Assembly: GCF_002575655.3 (NCBI RefSeq) | Contig: NC_053035.3 | Location: forward strand, 86,763,322 to 86,827,321 | From: Aegilops tauschii subsp. strangulata | Taxonomy: Eukaryota > Streptophyta > Magnoliopsida > Poales > Poaceae | Length of the DNA stretch: 64,000 nt | Direction: 5' to 3' | Part shown: positions 55,003 through 64,000 of the stretch, piece by piece | How positions within the stretch are numbered: the stretch's first letter is position 1 | Layout: each line of letters opens with the position of its first letter | Notes under the pieces: generated by a model | Database searches by the model: none | Seen by the model: only the letters and a program-made list of their open reading frames with translations | What the model was told of the DNA's origin: nothing | Position numbers and translations under genes: made by a program

Positions 55003-56579
55003 TGATATGTCTCCAACGTATCTATAATTTTTGATTGTTCCATGCTATTATATATTTTGTTTTGGATGTGTAATGGGCTTATTTATACACTTTTATATTA
55101 TATTTGGGACTAACCAATTAACCAGAGGCCCAGTCCAAATTGCTGTTTTTTTGCCAATTTCAGTGTTTCGCAGAAAAAAGATATCAAACGGAGTCAAACG
55201 GAATGAAACCTTCGGCAACGTGATTTTCTGAACAAACGTGTTCATGAGGACTTGGAGTGGACGTCAAGCAACCAACGAGGCGGCCACGAGGCAGGGGAGC
55301 GCGCCTACCCCCCCCCCCCAGGCGCGCCCTCCACCCTCGTGGGCCCCTCATGGCTCCACCGACCTACTTCTTCCTCCTATATATACCTACGTACCCCCAA
55401 ACCATCGAAGAGCACCACGAAAACCTAATTCCACCGCCGCAACCTTCTGTACCCGTGAGATACCATCTTGGGGCCTTTTCCGGCGTCCTGCCGGAGGGGG
55501 CATCGATCACGGAGGGCTTCTACATCAACACCATAGCCTCTCCGATGATGTGTGAGTAGTTTACCTGACCATCGGGTCCATAGTTATTAGCTAGATGGCT
55601 TCCTCTCTCTTTGGATCGCAATACAAAGTTCTCCTCGATTCTCTTGGAGATCTATTCGATGTAATCTTCTTTTGCGGTGTGTTTGTCGAGATCCGATGAA
55701 TTGTGGGTTTATGATCAAGATTATCTATGAACAATATTTGAATCTTCTCTGAATTCTTTTATGTATGATTGTTATCTTTGCAAGTCTCTTCGAATTATCA
55801 GTTTGGTTTGGCCTACTAGATTGATCTTTCTTGCAATGGGAGAAGTGCTTAGCTTTGGGTTCAATCTTGCGGTGCTCGAACCCAGTGATAGTAGGGGAAA
55901 CGACACGTATTGTATTGTTGCCATCGAGGATAAAAAGATGGGGTTTATATCATATTGCATGATTTTATCCCTCTACATCATGTCATCTTGCTTAAAGCGT
56001 TACTCCGTTCTTATGAACTTAATACTCTAGATGCATGCTGGATAGCGGTCGATGTGTGGAGTAATAGTAGTAGATGCAGGCAGGAGTCGGTCTACTTGTC
56101 ACGGACGTGATGCCTATATACATGATCATACCTAGATATTCTCATAACTATGCTCAATTCTATCAATTGCTCGACAGTAATTCGTTCACCCACCGTAATA
56201 CTTATGCTATCTTGAGAGAAGCCACTAGTGAAACCTATGGCCCCCGGGTCTATTTTCCATCATATTAATCTCCCGTTATTTCCATTACTGTTTACTTTGC
56301 TTTCTTTACTTTTACTCTTTATCATAAAAATACCAAAAATATTATCTTCTCATCTCTATCAGATCTCACTCTCGTAAGCGACCGTGAAGGGATTGACAAC
56401 CCCTTTATCGCGTTGGTTGCGAGGTTCTTATTTGTTTGTGTAGGTGCAAGGGACTTGAGCGTGACCTCCTACTGGATTGATACCTTGGTTCTCAAAAACT
56501 GAGGGAAATACTTACGCTACTTTACTGCATCACCCTTTCCTCTTCAAAGGAAAACTAACACAGTGCCCAAGAGGTAGCA
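55003..56579 (+). repeat. G2 3' LTR
   Basis: Begins tgatatgtctccaacgtatc and ends gaggtagca. Highly similar to the 5' LTR, with a longer C-run in the GC module (near 55309-55319). Confidence 0.9.
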
Positions 56580-56889
56580 ACCATCTCCACGCCCAGCCAT
56601 GGCCGCGAGAGGAGGGATCCGAGCTGCACGACCAGGTCCACATGTAGGGAACCCGGGAACGGCGCTGCGTGGACGAACCCTAGGCGGCGGCAGCGCGAGA
56701 CTATGATCACGACGACAGGGCGAACCAGTGCGTGCGGCTACGTGAATCATCGTAGATGAACCCAGTTTTTCCTGGGACTCATACCCATCTAATTTCGGTC
56801 CGATCCGCCGCGAGACGTCGATCAGCACCACAGGACTCGCATGCTGGGCCACATACCCAGTCATGCGTGATCCCATGTCGGCCCGCTCA
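56580..56889 (-). pseudogene. LINE ORF1-like gene, 5' part
   Basis: Minus-strand continuation of the fragment at 46922-48172. The frame that reads AAMAGRGDG at 56610-56580 continues in phase with the Pro-rich frame starting at 48172 when G2 and one target copy are removed. A likely start is the Met of MAGRGDG, near 56604. Upstream DNA to 56889 may be 5' UTR. It abuts a complete inverted Copia LTR at 56890. Confidence 0.6.
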
Positions 56890-58612
56890 TGTTGGGGAAC
56901 GCGGTAATTTAAAAAAAAATCCTATGATCACGCAAGATCTATCTAGATGATGCATAGCAACGAGAGGGGAGAGTGTTGTCCACATACCCTCGTAGACCGA
57001 AAGCGGAAGCGTTATGACAACGCCGTTGATGTAGGCGTATGTCTTCATGATCCGATCGATCCTAGCACCGAAGGTACGACACCTCCGCGATTTACACACG
57101 TTCAGCTCGGTGACGTCCCACGAACACTAGATCCGGCTGAGGTCGAGGGAGAGTTTCGTCAGCACGACGATGTGATGACAGTGTTGATGAAGTTACCGAC
57201 GCAGGGCTTCGCCTAAGCACTACAACGGTATGACCGAGGTGGAAATCTGTGGAGGGGGCACTGCACACGGCTAAACAATCAACTTGTTTGTCTATGGGGT
57301 GCCCCCTACCCTGTATATAAAGGAGTGGAGGAGGGAAGGGCCGGCCATCTCTATGGCGCGCCCAAGGGGGAGTCCTACTCCCAGTGGGAGTAGGATCCCC
57401 CCTTCCCTAGTTGGAGTAGGAGAAGAAGGAAGAGGGAGAGGGAGAGAAGGAAAGGGGGGGCCGGCCCCCTTCCCAATTCGGATTGGGCTTTGGGGGGGCG
57501 CCCTCACCTTGGCCTCCTCCTCCTCTCTCCCACTAAGGCCCAATAAGGCCCATTGACTCCCCAGGGGGTTCCGGTAACCTCCCGGTACTCCGGAAAATGC
57601 CCGAACTCATCCGGAACCATTCCAGTGTCCAAACCTATCCTTCCAATATATCGATCTTTATGTCTCAACCATTTCGAGACTCCTCGTCATGTCCGTGATC
57701 ACATCCAGGACTCCGAACAACCTTCGGTACATCAAAACACATAAACTCATAATACCGATCGTCATCGAACGTTAAGCGTGCGGACCCTACGGGTTCGAGA
57801 ACTATGTAGACATGACCGAGATTCATCTCCGGTCAATAACCAATAGCGGAACCTGGATGCTCATATTGGCTCCTACATATTCTACGAAGATCTTTATCGG
57901 TCAAACGACATAACAACATACGTTGTTCCCTTTGTCATCGATATGTTACTTGCCCGAGATTCGATCGTCGGTATCTCAATACCTAGTTCAATCTCGTTAC
58001 CGGCAAGTCTCTTTACTCATTCCGTAATGCATCATCCCGTAACTAACTCATTAGTCACATTGCTTGCAAGTCTTATAGTGATGTGCATTACCGAGAGGGC
58101 CCAGAGATACCTCTCCGACAATCGGAGTGACAAATCCCAATCTCGATCTATGCCAACTCAACTAACACCATCGGAGACACCTGTAGAGCATCTTTATAAT
58201 CACCCAGTTACGTTGTGACGTTTGATAGCACACTAAGTGTTCCTCTGGTATTCGGGAGTTGCATAATCTCATAGTCATAGGAACACGTATAAGTTATGAA
58301 GAAAGCAATGGCAATAAACTAAACGATCATAGTGCTAAGCTAACGGATGGGTCAAGTCAATCACATCATTCTCTAATGATGTGATCCCATTCATCAAATG
58401 ACAACTCTTGTCCATGGCTAGGAAATTTAACTATCTTTGATAAACAAGCTAGTCAAGTAGAGGCATACTAGTGACACTCTGTTTGTCTATGTATTCACAC
58501 ATGTACTAAGTTTCCGGTTAATACAATTCTTGCATGAATAATAAACATTTATCATGATATAAGGAAATATAAATAACAACTTTATTATTGCCTCTAGGGC
58601 ATATTTCCTTCA
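56890..58612 (-). repeat. Complete inverted Copia LTR with mismatched flanks
   Basis: On the plus strand it starts tgttggggaacgcgg and ends catatttccttca, so both termini are intact (1723 bp). Flanking pentamers are gctca on the left and gttat on the right, so no target duplication exists. No PBS is adjacent on the left. It is the same family as the Copia A LTR (45771-46921) and the start of the Copia B 3' LTR (63325). Confidence 0.92.
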
Positions 58613-59402
58613 GTTATTGTATGAGATGATCATGTTTTGTAAAAGTTACTGGCAACCGGCAGGAACCTTATGGTTGTCTCTTTATTGTATGAAATGCAAA
58701 CGCCATCTAATTGCTTTACTTTATCACTATGCATTAGCGATAGTTGTAGAAGCAATAGTTGGCGAGACGACCATGACGCTGCGATGGAGATCAAGGTGTC
58801 GAGCCGGTGACGATGGAGATCATGATGATGCTTTGGAGATGGAGATTAAAAGCACAAGATGATGATGGCCATATCATGTCACATATTTTGATTACATGTG
58901 ATGTTTATCTTTTTATGCATCTTATTTTGCTTAGTACGGCGGTATAATTATAAGATGATCCCTTAACTAAATTTCAAGGTATAAGTGTTCTCCCTGAGTA
59001 TGCACCATTGCAACAGTTAGTCGTGTTGAGACACCACATGATGATCGGGTGTGATAAACTCTACGTTCGCATACAACGGGTGCAAGACAGTTTTGCACAT
59101 GCGGAATACTCGTGTTAAACTTGACGAGCCTGGCATGTACAGACATGTCCTCGGAACACTGGAGACCGAAAGGTCGAACGTGAATCATATAGTAGATATG
59201 ATCAACATAGAGATGTTCACCATTGATGACTACTCCATCTCACGTGATGATCAGACATGGTTTAGTTGATTTGGATCATGTACCATTTAGATGACTTGAG
59301 GGATGTCTATCTAAGTGGGAGTTCTTAAGTAATTTGATTAATTGAACTTAATTTATCATGAACTTAGTCCTGATAGTATTTGCATATCTATGTTGTAGAT
59401 CA
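58613..59402 (+). other. Copia B leader, truncated
   Basis: Non-coding. It matches the reverse complement of 45340-45125 and 35724-35619, and parallels the leader of the Angela-type copy at 25490-26150. Confidence 0.8.
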
Positions 59403-60205
59403 ATGGCGCGTGCTATCGTTCCCTTGAATTTTAATGCGTTCCTAGAGAAAGCTAAGTTGAAAGATGATGGTAGCAACTACACAGACTGTGTCCGTAACTT
59501 GAGGATTATCCTCATTGCTGCATAGAAAAATTATGTCCTTGATGCACCGCTAGGTGAAAGGCCTGCTGCAGGAGGAGATGTTGATGTTATGAACGTCTGG
59601 CAAGCTCGATCTGATGACTACTCGATAGTTTAGTGGGCCATGCTTAATGGCTTAGAATCGGGACTTCAAAGACGTTTGAACGTCATGGACCATATGAGAT
59701 GTTCCAGGAGTTGAAATTAATACTTCAAGCAAATGCCCGAGTTGAGAGATATGAAGTCTCCAACAAGTTGTATAGCTGCAAGATGGAGGCGAACAGTTCT
59801 ATCAGTGAACACATACTCAAAATGTCTGGGTATCATAACCACTTGACTCAACTGGGAGTTAATCTTCCAGATGATAGTGTTATTGACAGAGTTCTTCAAT
59901 CACTGCCACAAAGCTACAAAGGCTTCGGGATGAACTATAATATGCAAGGGATGGAGAAGACTATTCCCGAGCTCTTCGCAATGCTCAAGGCTGCGGAGGT
60001 AAAAATCAAGAAGGAGCATCAAGTGTTGATTGTCAACAAGACCACTAGTTTCAAGAAAAAGGGCAAGGGAAAGAAGGGGAACTTCAAGAAGAATGGCAAG
60101 CAAGTTGCCACTCCCGGTAAGAAACCCAAAGCTGGACCCAAGCGTGAAACTGAGTGCTTCTACTGCAAAGGGACTGGTTACTAGAAGTGGAACTGCCCCA
60201 AGTAT
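59403..60205 (+). pseudogene. Copia B gag (UBN2-type) with zinc knuckle, broken
   Basis: ATG at 59403 (MARAIVPLNFNAFLEKAK). In-frame TAG at 59523-59525 and 59631-59633. A frameshift near 59690 moves the frame to the long stretch 59699-60184 (FQELKLILQANARVERYEV, a typical gag segment). The basic Lys-rich region at 60045-60150 precedes the CCHC knuckle CFYCKGTG; here the His is Tyr and the next Trp is TAG (60182-60184), so the knuckle is destroyed. In working copies this protein forms the particle and binds RNA (family knowledge). Confidence 0.88.
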
Positions 60206-60871
60206 TTGGCGGATAAGAAGGATGGCAAAGTGAAAAAAGGTATATTTGATATACATGTTATTGATGTGTACCTTACTAATGCTCGTAGTAGCGCCTGGGT
60301 ATTTGATACTGGTTCGGTTGCTCATATTTGTAACTCAAAACAGGGGCTACGGATTAAACGAAGATTGGCTAAGGACAAGGTGACGATGCGCGTCTGGAAT
60401 GGTTCTAAGGTCGATGTGATCGCCGTCGGCACGCTACCTCTACATCTACCTTCGGGATTAGTTTTAGACCTGAATAATTGTTATTTGGTGCCAGTGTTGA
60501 GCATGAACATTATATCTGGATCTTGTTTAGTGCGAGATGGTTATTCATTTAAATTAGAGAATAATGGTTGTTCTATTTATATGAATAATATCTTTTATGG
60601 TCATGCACCCTTGAAGAGTGGTCTATTTTTGTTGAATCTCGATTGTGGAGATACACATATTCATAATATTCATGCCAAAAGATGCAAAGTTGACAATGAT
60701 AGTGCAACATATTTGTGGCACTACCGTTTAGGTCATATTGGTGTAAGGCGCATGATGAAACTCCATGCAGATGGGCTTTTGGAATCACTTGATTATGAAT
60801 CATTTGATACTTGCGAACCATGCCTCATGGGCAAGATGACTAAAACTTCGTCCTCTGGAACAATGGAGTGA
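60206..60871 (+). pseudogene. Copia B protease and pre-integrase domain
   Basis: An open stretch of about 220 codons. Aspartic protease active site VFDTGSVAHI near residue 33, then the GAG-pre-integrase region with WHYRLGHIG and CEPCLMGKMTK (zinc-binding His/Cys). It ends at TGA 60869-60871, a premature stop just before the integrase core. The active-site triplet DTG is intact. Confidence 0.85.
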
Positions 60872-61560
60872 GCTAATGACTTATTAGAAATAATACATAC
60901 CGATGTATGCGGTCTGATGAGTGTTGAGGAACGCGGCGGGTATCGTTATTTTCTGACCTTCATAGATGATTTGAGCAGATATGAGTATATCTACTTAATG
61001 AAACACAAGTCTGAAACATTTGAAAAGTTCAAAGAATTTCAGTGAAGTGGAAAATCATCGTAACAAGAAAATAAAGTTTCTACGATCTCATCGCGGAGGC
61101 GAATATTTGAGTTATGAGTTTGGCCTTCATTTAAAACAATGTGGAATAGTTTCACAACTCATGGCACCTGGAACACCACAGCGTAATGGTGTGTCCGGAC
61201 GTCGTAACCGTACTTTATTAAATATGGTGCGATCTATGATGTCTCTTACCAATTTACCACTATTGTTTTGGGGTTATGCATTAGAGACATCTGCATTCAC
61301 ATTAAATAGGGCACCGTCTAAATCCGTTGAGACGACACCGTATGAATTATGGTTTGGCAAGAAACCCAAGCTGTCGTTTCTTAAAGTTTGGGTGGCAACA
61401 CTTATGTCAAAAGGCTTCAGCCTGATAAGCTTAAACCCAAATCGGAGAAGTGCGTCTTCATAGGATACCCTAAGGAAACAATTGGGTACACCTTCTACCA
61501 CAGATCCGAAGGCAAGATCTTTTTTGCCAAGAATGGAAACTTTCTAGAGAAGGAGTTTCT
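60872..61560 (+). pseudogene. Copia B integrase core, catalytic residues lost
   Basis: The first catalytic Asp is present (IIHTDVCG near 60895). A 2-base loss near 61040 (cagtgaagtgg) shifts the frame. The second catalytic Asp is replaced by His (FLRSHRGGEYL, about 61085) and the catalytic Glu by Gly (NGVSGRRNRT, about 61190). Another frameshift lies near 61388-61400. The enzyme could not be active. Confidence 0.88.
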
Positions 61561-62702
61561 CTGGAAAGAAGTGAATGGGAGGAAAGTAGAACTTGATGAG
61601 GTAACTGTACCTTCTCTCGAATTGGAAAGTTGCTCATCAGATAAATCCGTTCCCGTGATGCCTACACCAACTAGAGAGGAAGCTAATGATGATGATCATG
61701 AAACTTCAGATCAAGTTACTACTAGACCTCGTAGGTCGAACATAGCACGTTCTGCACCAGAGTGGTACGGTAATCCTGTTCTGGAAGTCATGTTACTAGA
61801 CCATGGCGAACCTATGAACTATGAAGAAGCTATGATGAGCCAAGATTCCGATAAATGGCTTGAGGCCATGAAATCTGAGATAGGATCCATGTATGAGAAG
61901 AAAGTGTGGACTTTGGTGGAATTGCCCGATGATCGGCGAGCCATAGAGAATAAATGGATCTTCAAGAAGAAGACTGACACTGATGGTAATGTTACTGTCT
62001 ACAAAGCTCGACTTGTCGCAAAAGATTTTCGACAAGTTCAAGGAGTTAACTACGATGAGACTTTCTCACCCGTAGCGATGCTTAAGTCTGTCTGAATCAT
62101 GTTAGCAATTGCCACATTTTATGATTATGAAATCTGGCAAATGGACGTCAAAACTGCATTCCTTAATGGATTTCTTAAAGAAGAGTTGTATATGATGCAA
62201 CCAGAAGGTTTTGTCGATCCTAAAGGTGCTAACAAAGTGTGCAAGCTCCAGCGATCCATCTATTTACAAGAAAGTGAGTGGGAGCTCTGTAGCATTTCTA
62301 ATATTATATGTGGATGACATATTGTTGATTGGAAATGATGTAGAATTTCTGGATAGAATAAAAGGATACTTGAATAAAAGTATTTCAATGAAAGACCTCG
62401 GTGAAGCTACTTATATATTGGGCATCAAGATCTATAGAGATAGATCAAGACGCTTAATAGGACTTTCACAAAGCACATACCCTGATAAAGTTTTGAAGAA
62501 GTTCAAAATGGATCAGTCAAAGAAAGGGTTCTTGCCTGTGTTACAAGGTGTGAAGCTGAGTCAGACTCAATGCCCGACCACTGCAGAAGATAGAGAGAAA
62601 ATGAAAGTCATTCCCTATGCCTCAGCCATAGGTTCTATCATGTATGCTATGCTGTGTACCAGACCTGATGTGTGCCTTGCTATAAGTTTGGCAGGGAGGT
62701 AG
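61561..62702 (+). pseudogene. Copia B reverse transcriptase, broken
   Basis: The region from EWYGNPVLEVM to the thumb is recognisable. ENKWIFKKKTDTDGNV and YKARLVAKDF (fingers) are followed by TGA at 62093-62095. Then come [11 protein letters not shown] with the first catalytic Asp, and [11 protein letters not shown] with the catalytic pair (near 62308-62340). Between KLQRSIY and KKVSGSS, at about 62265, roughly 30-35 codons usual in the family are missing and the frame changes. A TAG ends the segment at 62700-62702. Confidence 0.88.
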
Positions 62703-62775
62703 CAAAGTAATCAAGGAGTGGATCACTGGATAGCGGTCAGGAACATCCTGAAGTACCTGAAAAGGACTTAAGGAT

Positions 62776-63291
62776 ATGTTTCTCGTTTATGGAGGTGACA
62801 AAGAGCTCATCATAAATGGTTACGTCGATGCTAGCTTTGACACTGATCCGAATGACTCTAAGTCACAAACCGGATACGTATTTATATTGAATGGTGGAGC
62901 TGTCAGTTGGTGCAGTTCCAAGCAGAGCGTCGTGGCGGGATCTACGTGTGAAGCGGAGTTCATAGCTGCTCCGGAAGCAACAAATGAAGGAGTCTGGATG
63001 AAGGAGTTCATATCCGATCTAGGTGTAATACCTAGTGCATCGGATCCAATAAAAATATTTTCTGACAATACTGGAGCAATTGCCTTAACGAAGGAATCCA
63101 GATTTCACAAAAGAACCAAACAAATCAAGAGACGCTTCAACTCAATCCGTGATCAAGTCAAGGAGGGAGACATAGAGATTTGCAAAATACATACGGATCT
63201 GAATGTAGCAGACCCGTTGACTAAGCCTCTTCCACTAGCAAAACATGATCAGCACCAAGACTCCATGGGTGTTAGAATCATTACAATGTAA
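62776..63291 (+). pseudogene. Copia B RNase H domain (C-terminal pol), open
   Basis: 171 open codons carrying the Copia RNase H signature: YVDASFDTDPNDSKSQTGYV, SKQSVVAGSTCEAEF and SDNTGAIALTKE, then HTDLNVADPLTKPL at the C-terminus. The acidic residues appear intact. It ends at TAA 63289-63291. The upstream frame is broken, so it is part of a dead polyprotein. Confidence 0.88.
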
Positions 63292-63312
63292 TCTAGATTA
63301 TGGACTCTAGTG

Positions 63313-63324
63313 CAAGTGGGAGAC
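63313..63324 (+). other. Copia B polypurine tract
   Basis: caagtgggagac next to the 3' LTR; the same motif is at 29950 in the Angela-type copy. Confidence 0.8.
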
Positions 63325-64000
63325 TAAAGGAAATATGTCCTAGAGGCAATAATAAAGTTGTTATTTTATATTTCCTTATTCATGATAAATGTTTATTATT
63401 CATGCTAGAATTGTACTGATCGGAAACCTAAATACATGTGTGAATAGATAGACAAACATTGTGTCCCTAGTGAGCCTCTACTAGACTAGCTCGTTGATCA
63501 AAGATGGTTAAGGTTTCCTAACCATGGACATGAGTTGTCATTTGATAACAAGTTCACATCATTAGGAGAATGATGTGATGGACAAGATCCATCCGTTAGC
63601 ATAGCATATTGATCGTTCAGTTTTATTGCTACTGCTTTCATGTATGTCAAATGCATATTCCTTTAACTATGAGATCATGCAACTCCCGAATACCGGAGGA
63701 ATACCTTGTGTGCTATCAAACGTCACAACATAATTGGGTGATTATAAAGATGCTCTATAGGTATCTCTGAAGTTGTTTTGTTGGGTTGGCATGAATTGAG
63801 ATTAGGATTTGTCACTCCGAGTATCGGAGAGGTATCTTTGGGCCCTCTCGGTAATGCACATCATAATAAGCCTTGCAAGCAAATGACTAATGAGTTAGTC
63901 ACGGTATGATGTATTACGGAACGAGTAAAAAGACATGCTGGTAATGAGATTGAACTAGGTATAGAGATACCAACGATCGAATCTCGGGCAAGTAACATAC
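63325..64000 (+). repeat. Copia B 3' LTR, cut by the window end
   Basis: Starts taaaggaaatatgtcctaga (terminal TG changed to TA) and matches the reverse complement of the outer part of the LTR at 56890-58612. It continues past the window. Confidence 0.9.

Larger units (their letters stand above)
48173..56579 (+). mobile_element. Element G2: WHAM/Sabrina-type Gypsy (Athila lineage), non-autonomous
   Basis: Complete element with LTRs 48173-49747 and 55003-56579, PBS, gag-protease and PPT. It is flanked by accac (48168-48172) and accat (56580-56584), a 5-bp target duplication with one change. The 5' terminal TG is cg here. It interrupts a LINE ORF1-like gene on the minus strand. RT and integrase are absent. 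Confidence 0.9.
58613..64000 (+). mobile_element. Copia B: plus-strand Angela/BARE-like element without 5' end
   Basis: The internal region begins abruptly at 58613 inside the 5' leader; the 5' LTR, PBS and several hundred bp of leader are missing, replaced by an oppositely oriented LTR of the same family. It includes gag, protease, integrase, RT and RNase H remnants, a PPT and a 3' LTR that runs off the window. Confidence 0.9.

Overview
The window is plant nuclear DNA and almost certainly comes from a Triticeae grass (wheat, Aegilops, barley or a relative). This is inferred from the transposon families: BARE1/WIS/Angela-type Copia LTRs, WHAM/Sabrina-type Athila-lineage Gypsy LTRs, a chromovirus with a chromodomain integrase, a CACTA end with subterminal repeats, and Stowaway- and Tourist-like MITEs. 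No ordinary host gene is convincing. Family names come from recall of the sequences, not from a database search.

Layout. 1-15053 lies to the left of the right terminus of a CACTA DNA transposon. It contains low-copy, partly microsatellite DNA (1-9300), a multi-exon gene resembling plant Ptta/En/Spm 'Transposase_24' proteins (coding exons 10866-13426), a Stowaway-like MITE, and a subterminal array of eight 44-bp repeats. The left CACTA terminus is not visible. The CACTA end sits in the 5' LTR of a WHAM-type Gypsy element (element G1, 15054-35618). G1 carries an unrecognised ~450-codon reading frame instead of gag. G1 is interrupted by an Angela-type Copia element (18386-31705), and that element's 5' LTR is interrupted by an internally deleted chromovirus (19511-24320, TSD CCTGA). 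G1 itself was inserted into an older minus-strand Copia element (Copia A, remnants 35619-35724 and 45125-46921). Copia A also received a non-autonomous Athila-lineage element (element C, 35725-45124, TSD ATCAC) with a broken gag-protease and an intact second reading frame.

To the right, a minus-strand LINE ORF1-like fragment (46922-48172 and 56580-56889) is split by a second WHAM-type element (element G2, 48173-56579), which carries a broken gag-protease. A complete inverted Copia LTR without a target-site duplication follows (56890-58612). A plus-strand Copia element without its 5' end (Copia B, 58613 to the window end) has a heavily mutated gag-pol.

How the parts relate. No element seen here could move by itself. 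G1, G2 and C lack reverse transcriptase and integrase; the chromovirus keeps only integrase plus chromodomain; both Copia gag-pol regions are broken. The points most worth checking are: (1) a 136-bp direct duplication flanking the Angela element where 5 bp is expected, with an unoccupied paralogue in G2 as control; (2) the exchange of the whole coding cassette between G1 and G2 within the same LTR/UTR frame; (3) an LTR-like promoter module inside element C upstream of its intact second frame; (4) a full-length LTR with mismatched flanks, suggesting recombination between elements; and (5) an LTR fused directly to an open integrase frame.
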